DNA of 64,000 nucleotides, taken from NCBI GenBank assembly GCA_030248215.1, contig JASANG010001215.1, positions 62,001-126,000 of the forward strand, given 5' to 3'. Positions 54,408 to 63,488 of this stretch are shown here, in pieces. The notes under the pieces are model-generated. The model ran no database searches, was not told the DNA's origin, and worked only from the letters and a program-made list of their open reading frames with translations. This DNA comes from Enoplolaimus lenunculus (Eukaryota > Nematoda > Enoplea > Enoplida > Thoracostomopsidae). The first letter of the stretch is position 1, and every line of letters begins with the position of its first letter. A program made the position numbers and the translations under genes.

Positions 54408-54477
54408 GGCCCATGTATAGCACAGGGCTAAGAAATATGATTATACTACTGTTTCGGCCCTATTCTATACATGGGCC
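54408..54477. mobile_element. 70-bp family C MITE without TTAGGC array
   Basis: ggcccatgtatagcacaggg and ccctattctatacatgggcc are separated by only about 30 bases (aagaaatatgattatactac). It is an internal-deletion form, about 40 bases upstream of the last sulfotransferase exon. Confidence 0.9.
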
Positions 54478-54968
54478 AAAAAAATTATATTTGTTCCGCA
54501 TGTTTTATACTGCTTTTAGTTAGCTGGAAACGCGTTACTTTAAATAAATTTATCGCATGTCGTAATAATCTTGCTCACAATCGTCAAACGCGTATGCTCT
54601 CTGATTTAACGTTAATTGATTGTTACGATTACCAGCGATCGAACAAAACACCACAACAAATGACGGCATTAATGCTTGAAAGTGCGAAGTCAAATTTGGC
54701 AAAAAATGGCATTTTTTGGCATACAAAAGTATTTGCCTGAATCACAGTATATTTTTGAGAAAACATTTCCAGCATTAAAGTTAACAGTAAATTTTACAAA
54801 TCAACCGACAGGTAGTATAAGCAACACAAAGGTTACAAATGAACAAACAAAGAAAACGAATACGGAAACGGAATATGCTCGATATTGAGTTGTATGAATT
54901 TGCAAAAACTTTATTTTTTGACCGATACAACTATTTTAAATCGACCGAGCCTAATAGCATCAAAACGC

Positions 54969-54974
54969 AAATAA
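54969..54974 (+). terminator. Poly(A) signal AATAAA of the sulfotransferase-like gene
   Basis: AATAAA 81 bases after the last-exon stop; a second one follows about 20 bases later. Confidence 0.5.
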
Positions 54975-55005
54975 ACCAGCATTAATTTAAATAAAAACCA
55001 GAGAC

Positions 55006-55290
55006 CGCAAAACGATTTACTACCGGTAGACTCAGGTTTAGGCTTAGGCTAAAGCTTGAAGGCGTTCTATTTATAATTAGCAAGGGATTCAAAGATTGGA
55101 AACGTTCTAAAATTTATAGCAAAATTTAGTAAGAAAATTTGTTCTGGATCATTCCAGCGATACGCTAATATCTTAGATGCTTAAACTTTAAAATGTGATA
55201 TTCGTTTGTTGAAGAGACTTTACCGTGTTTAACAAGCCGGACACAACTAATGCCTAGTTTACAGACACTTTGTATGGCATATGTGTACAT
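55006..55290. other. No feature recognised
   Basis: AT-rich; a few TTAGGC-like units at 55033-55053. Confidence 0.4.
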
Positions 55291-55790
55291 TATTGTAGTT
55301 ACCCGAATAAGATCGGGGAACTGATATTTATTTGGCCTCTCCAGAGAGCACCCCCTGTTAATAAGAGGGAGGCTGATATTTATTTGGCGTTTCCAGTGGG
55401 TACCCCCCCTTGTTATTCGGTTACGGACTGTTATTTATTTTTAACCCACGCTGCTCCACCACCTTCGTTACTGATATACCCGGTACTGCAATTATCTGTT
55501 GAATTAAACGTTTGCCTTGTCATAAAAGTTTGAGATAATGCAAGGTTATACTTAGGAATGTACTTTCAAAACTTAAGTATGCTTTAAAGTTTCGAACTCA
55601 AACTTTTTTTGGGCCTGCAGTTATGTTAAGCCTTTACAATTAGGGTCAATTGACATTTATAGACTCTAAATAGGGTTTCGGTCAGGGGCTCTATCCGCTT
55701 ACGGATTTTTAGTAGGGATAAAAACCATTATTGATTGAGAATCAAAATGGGGACACCTTCTTACCCCTTCTTATTCGGGTCACCGCAGTA
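55291..55790. mobile_element. ACTGTAGTGACCCGAATAAG element, copy 4
   Basis: tattgtagttacccgaataa ... ccccttcttattcgggtcac. It contains an internal duplication of the phrase tgatatttatttggc near its left end. Confidence 0.8.
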
Positions 55791-55889
55791 ATGTGTATAA
55801 ATTTCGTTTAAAACTTAGTTGACATTTTAAATTTGTTCAAATTTTGCTTGCTTTAATGGTTTATTAGTAAATAGTGTTTATGAAATCAC

Positions 55890-56035
55890 GGCCAATGTAC
55901 AGAACAGTGCCGTAGCAGTAGTATAAGCATTTTATAAAGCCTAAACCTAGGCAAATAATTGTCTAAAGCTTAAGTTTACTTCACTCTATTGTAGTCTCGC
56001 AGAAAAACGTTCAGCGTCTGCTCTTTACATGGGCC
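55890..56035 (-). mobile_element. TTAGGC-type MITE, family B, nearly array-less
   Basis: ggccaatgtacagaacagtg to gtctgctctttacatgggcc; only two or three degenerate GCCTAA units remain. Confidence 0.85.
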
Positions 56036-56098
56036 GAAATTACTGTGTGCAGGTTAAAAATATCTAAAAATTATCAAATTTCACAATAAACTTAAAAC

Positions 56099-56104
56099 TT
56101 TATT
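56099..56104 (-). terminator. Poly(A) signal AATAAA of the ADPFDPNY-repeat gene
   Basis: AATAAA on the minus strand 13 bases beyond the proposed stop at 56119-56117. Confidence 0.55.
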
Positions 56105-56116
56105 GAAATCTACTTT

Positions 56117-59100
56117 TTACTCAACAATCTCGACTTTCTGTCCCAATTTCGTTGCTGCTGCTGAGGTTTGCTCTGAAATATTGCCGTTTGTAGCGGGCCC
56201 GTAGCCAAGGGGGCTAGGAGGGGCGCACCCCCCTGGAAAACTTGGGCCCCCATAGAAAGTTTCCAACCTTGCTTGTAACCCATTGAAAACTCTTGAATGC
56301 CCCTCCTTAAATAATTTTTAGCTCTCCCCTAACATGGTGAGCTGGCTACGGACCTGGTTTGAAGCTGTATTAAACCAGCCACATACCTTTAGAGCACCAG
56401 TGACAGTTTTGCACAAATCTGACATAGCCTGCATTCTTGTCAACGTTTTGCTTCAATTCAGTTTTACAGTTTCACCCCACCAATCAAAAAAAAACGCGTT
56501 TTGAAAGATGCTGTTTGAAATGCAAAAAGTGTTTTTTATAAACATTTTTAGTGTTTTTGACAAATTACATTAATATACCAGGCTTTATACTCGCCATTTT
56601 ACAATCTGTACCGTGTGATGACAGTGGACTATATTGACTGAAAATAAAACGTAATGGTTGAAGCTTTAAAGTGTTGGCGAATGTTTTCACATCCGTTCAA
56701 TTATTGTTCCATTTTAAATCTAAAAAATGATAAATACAAAAATACGAACAACTTAACACATCAGCTATTGTAGACCTCCCACCAGAAGCTGAAAACCATT
56801 GGCCTATTAAACCCAGTCTCGAACTAAAGCGTAAGCCTATTTTCAAGCCTATTAAACCCAGTCTAGAACCAAAGCCTAAGCCTATTTTCAAGCCTATTAA
56901 ACCCAGTCTAGAACCAAAGCCTAAGCGTATTTTCAAGCCTATTAAACCCAATCTTGAACCTAAGCCTAAGCACATTTTCAAGCCTATTATACAGACCTAA
57001 TATCGAACTAAGCCTAAGGCTATTTTCAAGCCTATTAAACCCAGTCTCGAACTAAAGCGTAAGCCTATTTTCAAGCCTATTAAACCCAGTCTAGAACCAA
57101 AGCCTAAGCCTATTTTCAAGCCTATTAAACCCAGTCTAGAACCAAAGCCTAAGCGTATTTTCAAGCCTATTAAACCCAATCTTGAACCTAAGCCTAAGCA
57201 CATTTTCAAGCCTATTATACAGACCTAATATCGAACTAAGCCTAAGGCTATTTTCAAGCCTATTAAACCCAGTCTCGAACTAAAGCGTAAGCCTATTTTC
57301 AAGCCTATTAAACCCAGTCTAGAACCAAAGCCTAAGCGTATTTTCAAGCCTATTAAACCCAATCTTGAACCTAAGCCTAAGCCCATTTTCAAGCCTATTA
57401 TATAAACCCAATATCGAACTAAGCCTAAGACTATTTTCAAACTGGAGCGTAACGCTAAGTTTAAAGCCTAACGTAATATGCTAAACTCTGAAAATTTCGA
57501 AAACTATTCGAGTGAAAGTTTGTATCCTTACATCCATCGGCATGGGTTGAAACCCAGCTAGTGTTTGATAGTTGGGATCGAAAGCATCGACAACACGTTT
57601 GGTGGTTGGGGTTCCATGTTTTGTTTGAGTCAAACGGGTACCAGCATGACTCGGAACTCTTTCCGTTCGCCCGAGGTTCGCAGCGTCTTGCAGCGTCATA
57701 TATAACGGATCGAACGGATCAGCAACTTTTCGAACTTGACCCGCTGGAGTCATTGGGGCTCGCTCTGTTTGGCCTAAATCTGCACCTTTGATATTGAGGG
57801 TTAAATAATTCGGATCAAACGGATCGGCTACGTGACCAGAGGCGGCACGTCTAGAAGGTTGTGGCTTCCAGCGGTGAGTTGCTACACCAGGTTTTCGTGG
57901 GATTTGTTCTGTTTTACCTAAATCGGCCCCTGGGATTTGAAGGGTACCATACGCAGGATCGAAAGGGTCGGCCATTTTTGGCGGTGGAAGTCCTGAACGC
58001 CCTTGCCCCGGCATATGTCCACCGAATTTCGGTGGTCCTTGCTCCATAGGTCCAAGGTCAGCTATAAATTTTAGGGTTAGATAGTTTTCATCAAACGGAT
58101 CAACAACTTGCGGTTTTGGGGCGCCGTCTTTGCGACTTGCAGGACGAATTCGCCGGCCAGGGGTTGTGGGAACGGGTTCAACCGGGCCAAGATTAGGAGC
58201 AATTTTCATGGTTCCATAGTTTTCGTCGAACGGGTCAGCAAGCTTTCTCGTCGTCACACCTCGACCGCCCGGAACTTGAGGTAGCGGTTCTGGTTCGCCA
58301 AGATTCGCTCCAACTAAAAGCGTTCGATAATTAGGATCGCGGGGATCCGCTAGCTGGGTACTTTTATTCTTGGAATCAATATGCGAAGTCTAAAAAGTTT
58401 AGCAACAAATTCCAGTGAGTTGATTTTAACATTAACTCAACTTAGAGTGAGTGAATGTTTAATGTTATGCACCATCCAGGCTCTACTACGTTCGCCAATG
58501 TTAAAAAATGTCAATGGTATTATTGGAAAGTCGCAATAAAATTACAGTTATTTTTTGCACTAAGTAATTATTTTAACACTATTTAGGTTGCAGGCCAAAA
58601 TTTGAAAAATGAAGAAAAATTTTAAACCCTGCGCAGTTTCTAAACCTTGCAATTTGCACTGTATATTAAAAGGATGACGTTTTTTACACCACATTATTGT
58701 CCGATCGCTTTATTTTGTTGGTCATACACATAACTTTCGAAAATGCTAAAACTAAGCCTAAGCATAATTCTGTAATCTTATAAGCCTATTACGTCGAAAT
58801 CTAAAAATTTCGAATACTGTGCCAAAAATTTTAAAAAACCATTAATGTTTATACAGAAAAATGTATTGAACTTTCAGTGTAGAATTACCGTTCTCAAAAT
58901 TTCCCATAACTGATATAAAATGTGGTATGACTTTCCAATAAACAAGGTCATGTTTAACATTCGAAACTCGACGATACATCTTAGAAATTTTGACCCACGT
59001 CAACTACTCACACGGTTGACTTTAATGTTCAGGCTTTATAGTCTTAGCCAAAAGCGTACGCAAATTCAGACGCTTTTAGTATTAACCCTTTCACTCATAG

Positions 59101-61212
59101 AACATACTATGAGCAACTAAATACAATAATGTACGAGCAATATACACACTGTGAGCAGCGTTTAACATTTATAACATATATGCGCAGTGCAAAATCTCCA
59201 CAAGACGTGAGAGCCTACTCGGGCTCGAGCGTCAAGCTCCTATAGCTCAGTGGTCGTCGTAAACGCCTCCCACCCGTGAGACTGGGGATCGAATCTTATC
59301 TTGAAATTACATCTTATATGAAATTGAAAATATTCATGTGGGAAAGGGTTAATGAAAATTTTTTACTTAGTATCTTTAATGTAAACTTTTGCCTAAATCC
59401 ATTAGCGTAGCCGTGAATGTAGGCGAAAGTGTACAAGAACCAAAATTGATTAGGAATCTTTACCTTTGCAGTTAAGTTCAGACGTGGTTTCGTTTTAGTT
59501 ACCGTCGTTAACTTTGATACTGCGGTGGGAGCAATTTCTTGTTCAACGTACTGCCATTCCCAGTCGTTTTCCCAATCGTCATCTGTGTATTAATGCAACG
59601 GCACTGTTGTGGGTTTGGCCAATGTAAAGAACACGGGACGGAACAGTATTATAAGCATATTACTAAGCCTAAGCCTACGCGTAAGAACCAGCGTATTCAT
59701 AAAGTTACGCCAAAGCCTAAGCCTAAGCCAGGCAAAAAATTAGTCTAAAGCTTAAGCTTACTCTATTGCAGTCCCACAGAAAAACGTTCCGCTCCTGATC
59801 TTTACATTGGCCGTAGTTTCCAACCACAGTGAAAAAGTTCCCATCCCCATATAAATGGTCCATGTATACCTGACGGCCGTAACAGTTGTGTAAGCATATT
59901 GCTAAGCCTAAAGCCCAAGTCATTAAGTCCATAGCTAAGAATAAACCTAAATTGAAACGTTTTCATTGTGGTAGGAGAGTAGAAAAATGTGAATGCAACA
60001 ATATCTTAGAGTTTGGTTACTTTAATGTTATAGTGACGCCATCTGACTCAGTCCGATCTTAAATAAACATCAACAATTCGGTTCGTTCAATGTTGCCGCC
60101 CGATAGACGTGCAAAAACTGACAATGTCTGAGTGAATCTGTTGATTTCATAGTTTTACGGCGCACAATTTTTGTTAACAAACTAATTGCTGAAAGTGGTA
60201 TTTTTAAAGGTTTCGGTAAAAATTGAAACAAAATTCGAATTCAAGCAGTTTGTATACGGTCTGTCATAAGATCAGGACTGTTAAATTACAATTATGCAAC
60301 ATTTAAATCGTTGCTGAGAGCGCTAGTCCACTTGCGGTCCGGATCAGCGGCGTATATTTGGCACTTCAGACCTTTTAACTATAAGCAGCGGAAAAAACGG
60401 GTTATAGGTGGTTTCCTACGAGCGACCTTTTGCGTGTCAGGCGGACGTTGTTACCACTGCACCACGTAGCTCGCCTGTCCATCTGCTTCTATCGTCAACT
60501 ATATGTAAACCGTATGCTGCCGGCAAACATACTATACAATCTGCATTGCAGATATTGCATGTCCACTAGGCAAACATGTCTCACATGATTACATGGACTT
60601 TTCAATGTTGTCGGATGTGGACTTCTGGACTTCAAATCCACGGAAGCAAATGAGATTTTGTTTATCAAATTCTTGTCCCCTGGCTTTCGAATGTTTGTTC
60701 GCCACCAATTCACACGTATAAATCATGTTCCGTTGTTTTCGTACCTCCTGCTTTACAAGTGTGAAACACTCGATCAAAATTATAACGCCCTATTCACCTG
60801 TGCCACATTTTGGAGCAAAAACTGGCACGAGCAACTTGTTTGCGCAAGTTTGGTCACAAAGTAACTTTGAATTTCTAGCAGCTGCAAATTGTTCAACGGA
60901 ATTCATGCTACATTATTTAAATTCGCACCTGTGAACGCAGTTGCAAGTCACGTGAATTTATTGCACGCGCAGTTTGATTGGTCAATCGGAATATTCCTTT
61001 GAAAATATTCGTAAGTGCGAGTATTTCGTGTAACTTGTAGATGTGAGTTCTCGCTGCCAAAACTTGCACGTGTGAATGGGACTATACTCACCTGCTTTTT
61101 TCTTCTTACGTCCAGAACATGCGAGAAGCATAAACAACAAGTGTGTTATTAATATTAAACAGTAAATATACCAAACTGTGAAATAACAGTACAGTTGCTG
61201 TTCATATCGCAT
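56117..61212 (-). CDS. Membrane-anchored protein with seven ADPFDPNYxTL repeats
   Basis: Exon 1 61212-61092 encodes one N-terminal membrane segment (about residues 9-33) followed by CSGRKKKK; exon 2 59582-59464 gives DDDWENDWEWQYVEQ; exon 3 58389-57532 carries seven repeats of consensus ADPFDPNYxTL-x(4-7)-ADLGxTExxP. Junction phases are consistent (1, 0). Exon 3 ends at GAT/gtaagg after NYQTLAGFQPMPMD. Likely 3' exons are 56450-56387 (LTRMQAMSDLCKTVTGALK) and 56170-56117 (QTSAAATKLGQKVEIVE, using the second AG of a tandem acceptor), followed by AATAAA at 56104-56099; these two are less certain and others may be missing. The architecture of a TM segment, basic cluster and cytosolic repeats each with a conserved Tyr suggests a plasma-membrane scaffold (inference). 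Similar DPNYQTL-type repeats are known to me from nematode proteins of unknown function. Confidence 0.75.
56195..56354. mobile_element. GGGCCCGTAGCCAA MITE, copy 3
   Basis: gggcccgtagccaagggggc pairs with gtgagctggctacggacc. It fills the intron between the two proposed 3' exons of the ADPFDPNY-repeat gene. Confidence 0.8.
56800..57470. repeat. 45-bp satellite in higher-order units, TTAGGC-derived
   Basis: Monomer cctattttcaagcctattaa...agcctaag, 45 bp. Monomers are grouped as five, five and four, each group closed by cagacctaatatcgaactaa or its variant, giving periods of 228, 228 and about 183 bp. The GCCTAAG end of each monomer resembles the telomere-like hexamer. Lies in an intron of the ADPFDPNY-repeat gene. 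Confidence 0.9.
59092..59352 (+). mobile_element. tRNA-like element with TIR (copy e, best preserved)
   Basis: Ends ttaaccctttcactcatag and catgtgggaaagggttaa. Inside, ctatagctcagtggtcgtcg (A box, 59240-59259) and actggggatcgaatct (B box, 59281-59296). The TIRs and palindromic ends argue for DNA-type mobilisation; the boxes indicate a captured tRNA-like promoter. Confidence 0.85.
59617..59812 (-). mobile_element. TTAGGC-bearing MITE, family B
   Basis: ggccaatgtaaagaacacgg to cctgatctttacattggcc; two GCCTAA blocks, spacer gcgtaagaaccagcgtattc. It lies 35 bases upstream of the acceptor of exon 2 of the ADPFDPNY-repeat gene. Confidence 0.9.
59813..60400. other. No gene; partial family C MITE end
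   Basis: 59853-59925: ggtccatgtatacctgacgg, then GCCTAA units, no right terminal repeat. The rest is anonymous. Confidence 0.5.
60403..60476 (-). tRNA. tRNA-Val(GAC)-like sequence, probably a pseudogene
   Basis: Minus strand reads gctacgtggtgcagtggtaa, then cgtccgcctgacacgcaaaa, like the D arm and anticodon arm of eukaryotic tRNA-Val with loop CTGACAC (anticodon GAC). The T arm lacks GTTCGA and the acceptor stem does not close. Confidence 0.5.
60786..61085. mobile_element. AAAGCCCCATTCACACGTGCAA MITE, copy 2
   Basis: cgccctattcacctgtgcc pairs with gcacgtgtgaatgggact. Its right end is about 6 bases from the donor of exon 1 of the ADPFDPNY-repeat gene. Confidence 0.8.
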
Positions 61213-61382
61213 TGCCGATTTATAAATTCAACGTAGAGTTAAACACATTTTTGTCCATTTGCCTGTAGTTCGGCTGAAGAACGCGTTATATTATTTATGT
61301 ATTCTAAATGTATCAAAATTTTTAAATTACACTAACAGTAAGTCTAAAAGCTTGAATTAAGCAAAAACAATACAATTTAATG

Positions 61383-61610
61383 TAGCACGTGTAAGCATGT
61401 GAGACACGCTGGTCCTAGTGCATATGCAATAAATGCAATGCAAATTGTGTTGTATGCTTCCTGGCAGCATACGGTCGACATATATAGTCGGCGAAAAAAG
61501 CAGTTGGAACGGCGGGCTGCGTGGAGCAGTTGTAGCGTTCGCGAAAACATCCGTAGGCTGACAGTTCGATCCCCGAGCTCCAAGTCGTACCGCGAGATTA
61601 AATACTGAGC
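61383..61610 (+). repeat. SINE-like fragment (rearranged)
   Basis: cgtgtaagcatgtgagacac and tcctagtgcatatg match the body of 38113-38450; a separate stretch has ctgacagttcgatcccc (B-box-like) preceded by gcagttgtagcgttcgcg. Confidence 0.5.
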
Positions 61611-63488
61611 GTCATTTTAAATTCTGATAGCTCTGGATTTATATAATAAAGACGGTAAGTCTGTCACTGAGTATGCTGTTATTAATTAAAGTTAGCTTGC
61701 AAATCTGGCAATCTGTAAAAGGGCACATTTGAATATCCCATGATGCAGAACCCATCAGCTCATAACAATTGAATTCAAACACCCACGTTATTAAGCGACA
61801 TTCTTCTCATACACCAAAACAGTCCAAAAGCACTTTATCAGCGATTCGAAAGCACAAAATTGATTCAAAAAGTTTGGTTGTTACAGAAAAAATTTCTATA
61901 GTAAGTTAGGTGCGCTAAGCTAGTCACCAAACGCAAAAAATGTACGCAATTCAACTCACCGCGTCGCTTTTACATATGAAAAATATAAAGGTTTCTATGT
62001 TCCGATATATTAGCAAGTCCTGAACATTTGGAACTATATTACTTCAACGATGTAACAACCAAAACGTACTACAAAAACCCTTCTCAGCGTAATAAAGACA
62101 AGGCTAAAATAAATAAAGTTTAGCATAAGCCCAAGCAAAAAATATTCTAAAATTTAATCCTAGTCTTTTTCGGTCCAATGAGAAAGCGAGCACTTGCGGA
62201 TCCAGAGAAGGGGAACGGGCGGGCCTAAAAATATCCAATGCATATTACTAAAACAGACATAACTTTTCTAGGAACAGATAACCGGTAAATCCTGGCGGCC
62301 ACAGATATGCAGTTATTGCAATCAGTTTTCTTTAAAAGCAGTCGATTCTCGTATCAGCTCTAATGTATTGATACACATACAACACATTTTACTTAAATAG
62401 AACTCTGGCTGTAGCAAACGAGACTATTACAAACTGAAAAATTTTGCTGGAGTTTCCGGCAATTTCGGTAGTAAAATTTTGCATAATTTTGCAAAATTTA
62501 TCTGTTTACTGCGTTTCGTTTTACCTTTGTTACAATTTTCAGAAATTTACGAAATGTTGCAGAAAATTACCGTAAAAACCAAACAACTTAAACAACATAT
62601 TGCAGATATTGGCTAAAATTAACTAATTATCCATCATTTGTTACTAACTAATTTCGCTTCATTTCCGGCTCCGGCAAGTGTCGTTGACCTCCAGCTCCGG
62701 TATTTTTCACCGGTTGCACCATGATAGAGGTATAGGAAACAATAAAGTAAATACGTCTCTCATAACAACTTCACCAATCGCAATCTGTGTAAAGCTTAAG
62801 CAAAGGTTGCGTCCTTCGATTAGCTTGTTTGTAGCTGGCAGGACAGTTTTGAAAAACTTAATTGCCGAGATTTTTTGTGGGCAGGTCTTCATTAATATAA
62901 CATTGTGCCGTTATAGCTATGGGTAACTTTGTTGCCACAAAGCTATAACTCGGAAAATATTCTCAGCGTCAGAGCTACTGCAATTTCTTAAATTGTTGTA
63001 CACCTGGGATTTATTGATGAACATTCATATGAAGGAAAATGCTGAGAATTTCTCATGATACTGCTAATATTGGCTATTACATGGTATCACAATACCTTTC
63101 CGCATACCAATAGAGACTGAATACGAAATAAAAAGTTTATGGCTAGAACAATAAATACGACTTACTCTATTCACAAATCATGGTTGAAGAATTATTTCGA
63201 CTTCAGGAAATTGAGAAAAATCGACAAACTATTTAAATTCCAACCTAAACTATGTCTAACGTGCAAACAAATGTGACAAAATGCCGTGATTTGCCGCAGC
63301 TGTGTAGATTTATACTCGCTGCGATCAATGCGTCTAAACAAATGCATCAATATTGAATGTCGTAATATTGTCATGTGGTACATCAACATTCTGAGCATTC
63401 ACAATCACATTTTTGATACGAGAATCACACACACACCAATCATTATTGAAGTCAAACCAACTCTCTGCCAATAACTGCAATTTAAATC
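61611..63488. other. Intergenic; no gene recognised
   Basis: AT-rich spacer between two minus-strand genes. 62090-62175 has a decayed family-A MITE piece (ataagcccaagcaaaaaata). No other repeats or exons seen. Confidence 0.45.

Larger units (their letters stand above)
50785..54888 (+). pseudogene. HS6ST: Heparan sulfate 6-O-sulfotransferase, apparently broken
   Basis: The first coding exon 50785-51284 encodes a type II membrane protein: a signal anchor (about residues 8-29), then the 5'-PAPS loop VFLHIQKTSGTTMEKILV and TWLFSRFSVGWPCGVHASW, as in animal HS6STs; donor gtacct, phase 2. The last exon starts at 54520 (acceptor cttttag, phase 1) and encodes LACRNNLAHNRQ-like NNLAHNRQTRMLSDLTLIDC and LLxSAKxNL, then MAFFGIQKYLPESQYIFEKT. 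Two defects are visible. The HS6ST last-exon frame changes at an A6 run near 54705, where one fewer A would restore it. The exon for the 3'-PAPS segment (LLRDPxSRYLSEW) was not found in 51285-54519, a stretch filled with minisatellite and elements. AATAAA lies at 54969. Decay, assembly error, or a very diverged middle exon are the alternatives. The product would modify heparan sulfate in the Golgi. Confidence 0.8.

Noticed and set aside
56697-57440. 15-residue Gly/Leu repeat frames in the 45-bp satellite
   Set aside because: A 45-bp period keeps frames open, but each higher-order junction carries a stop.
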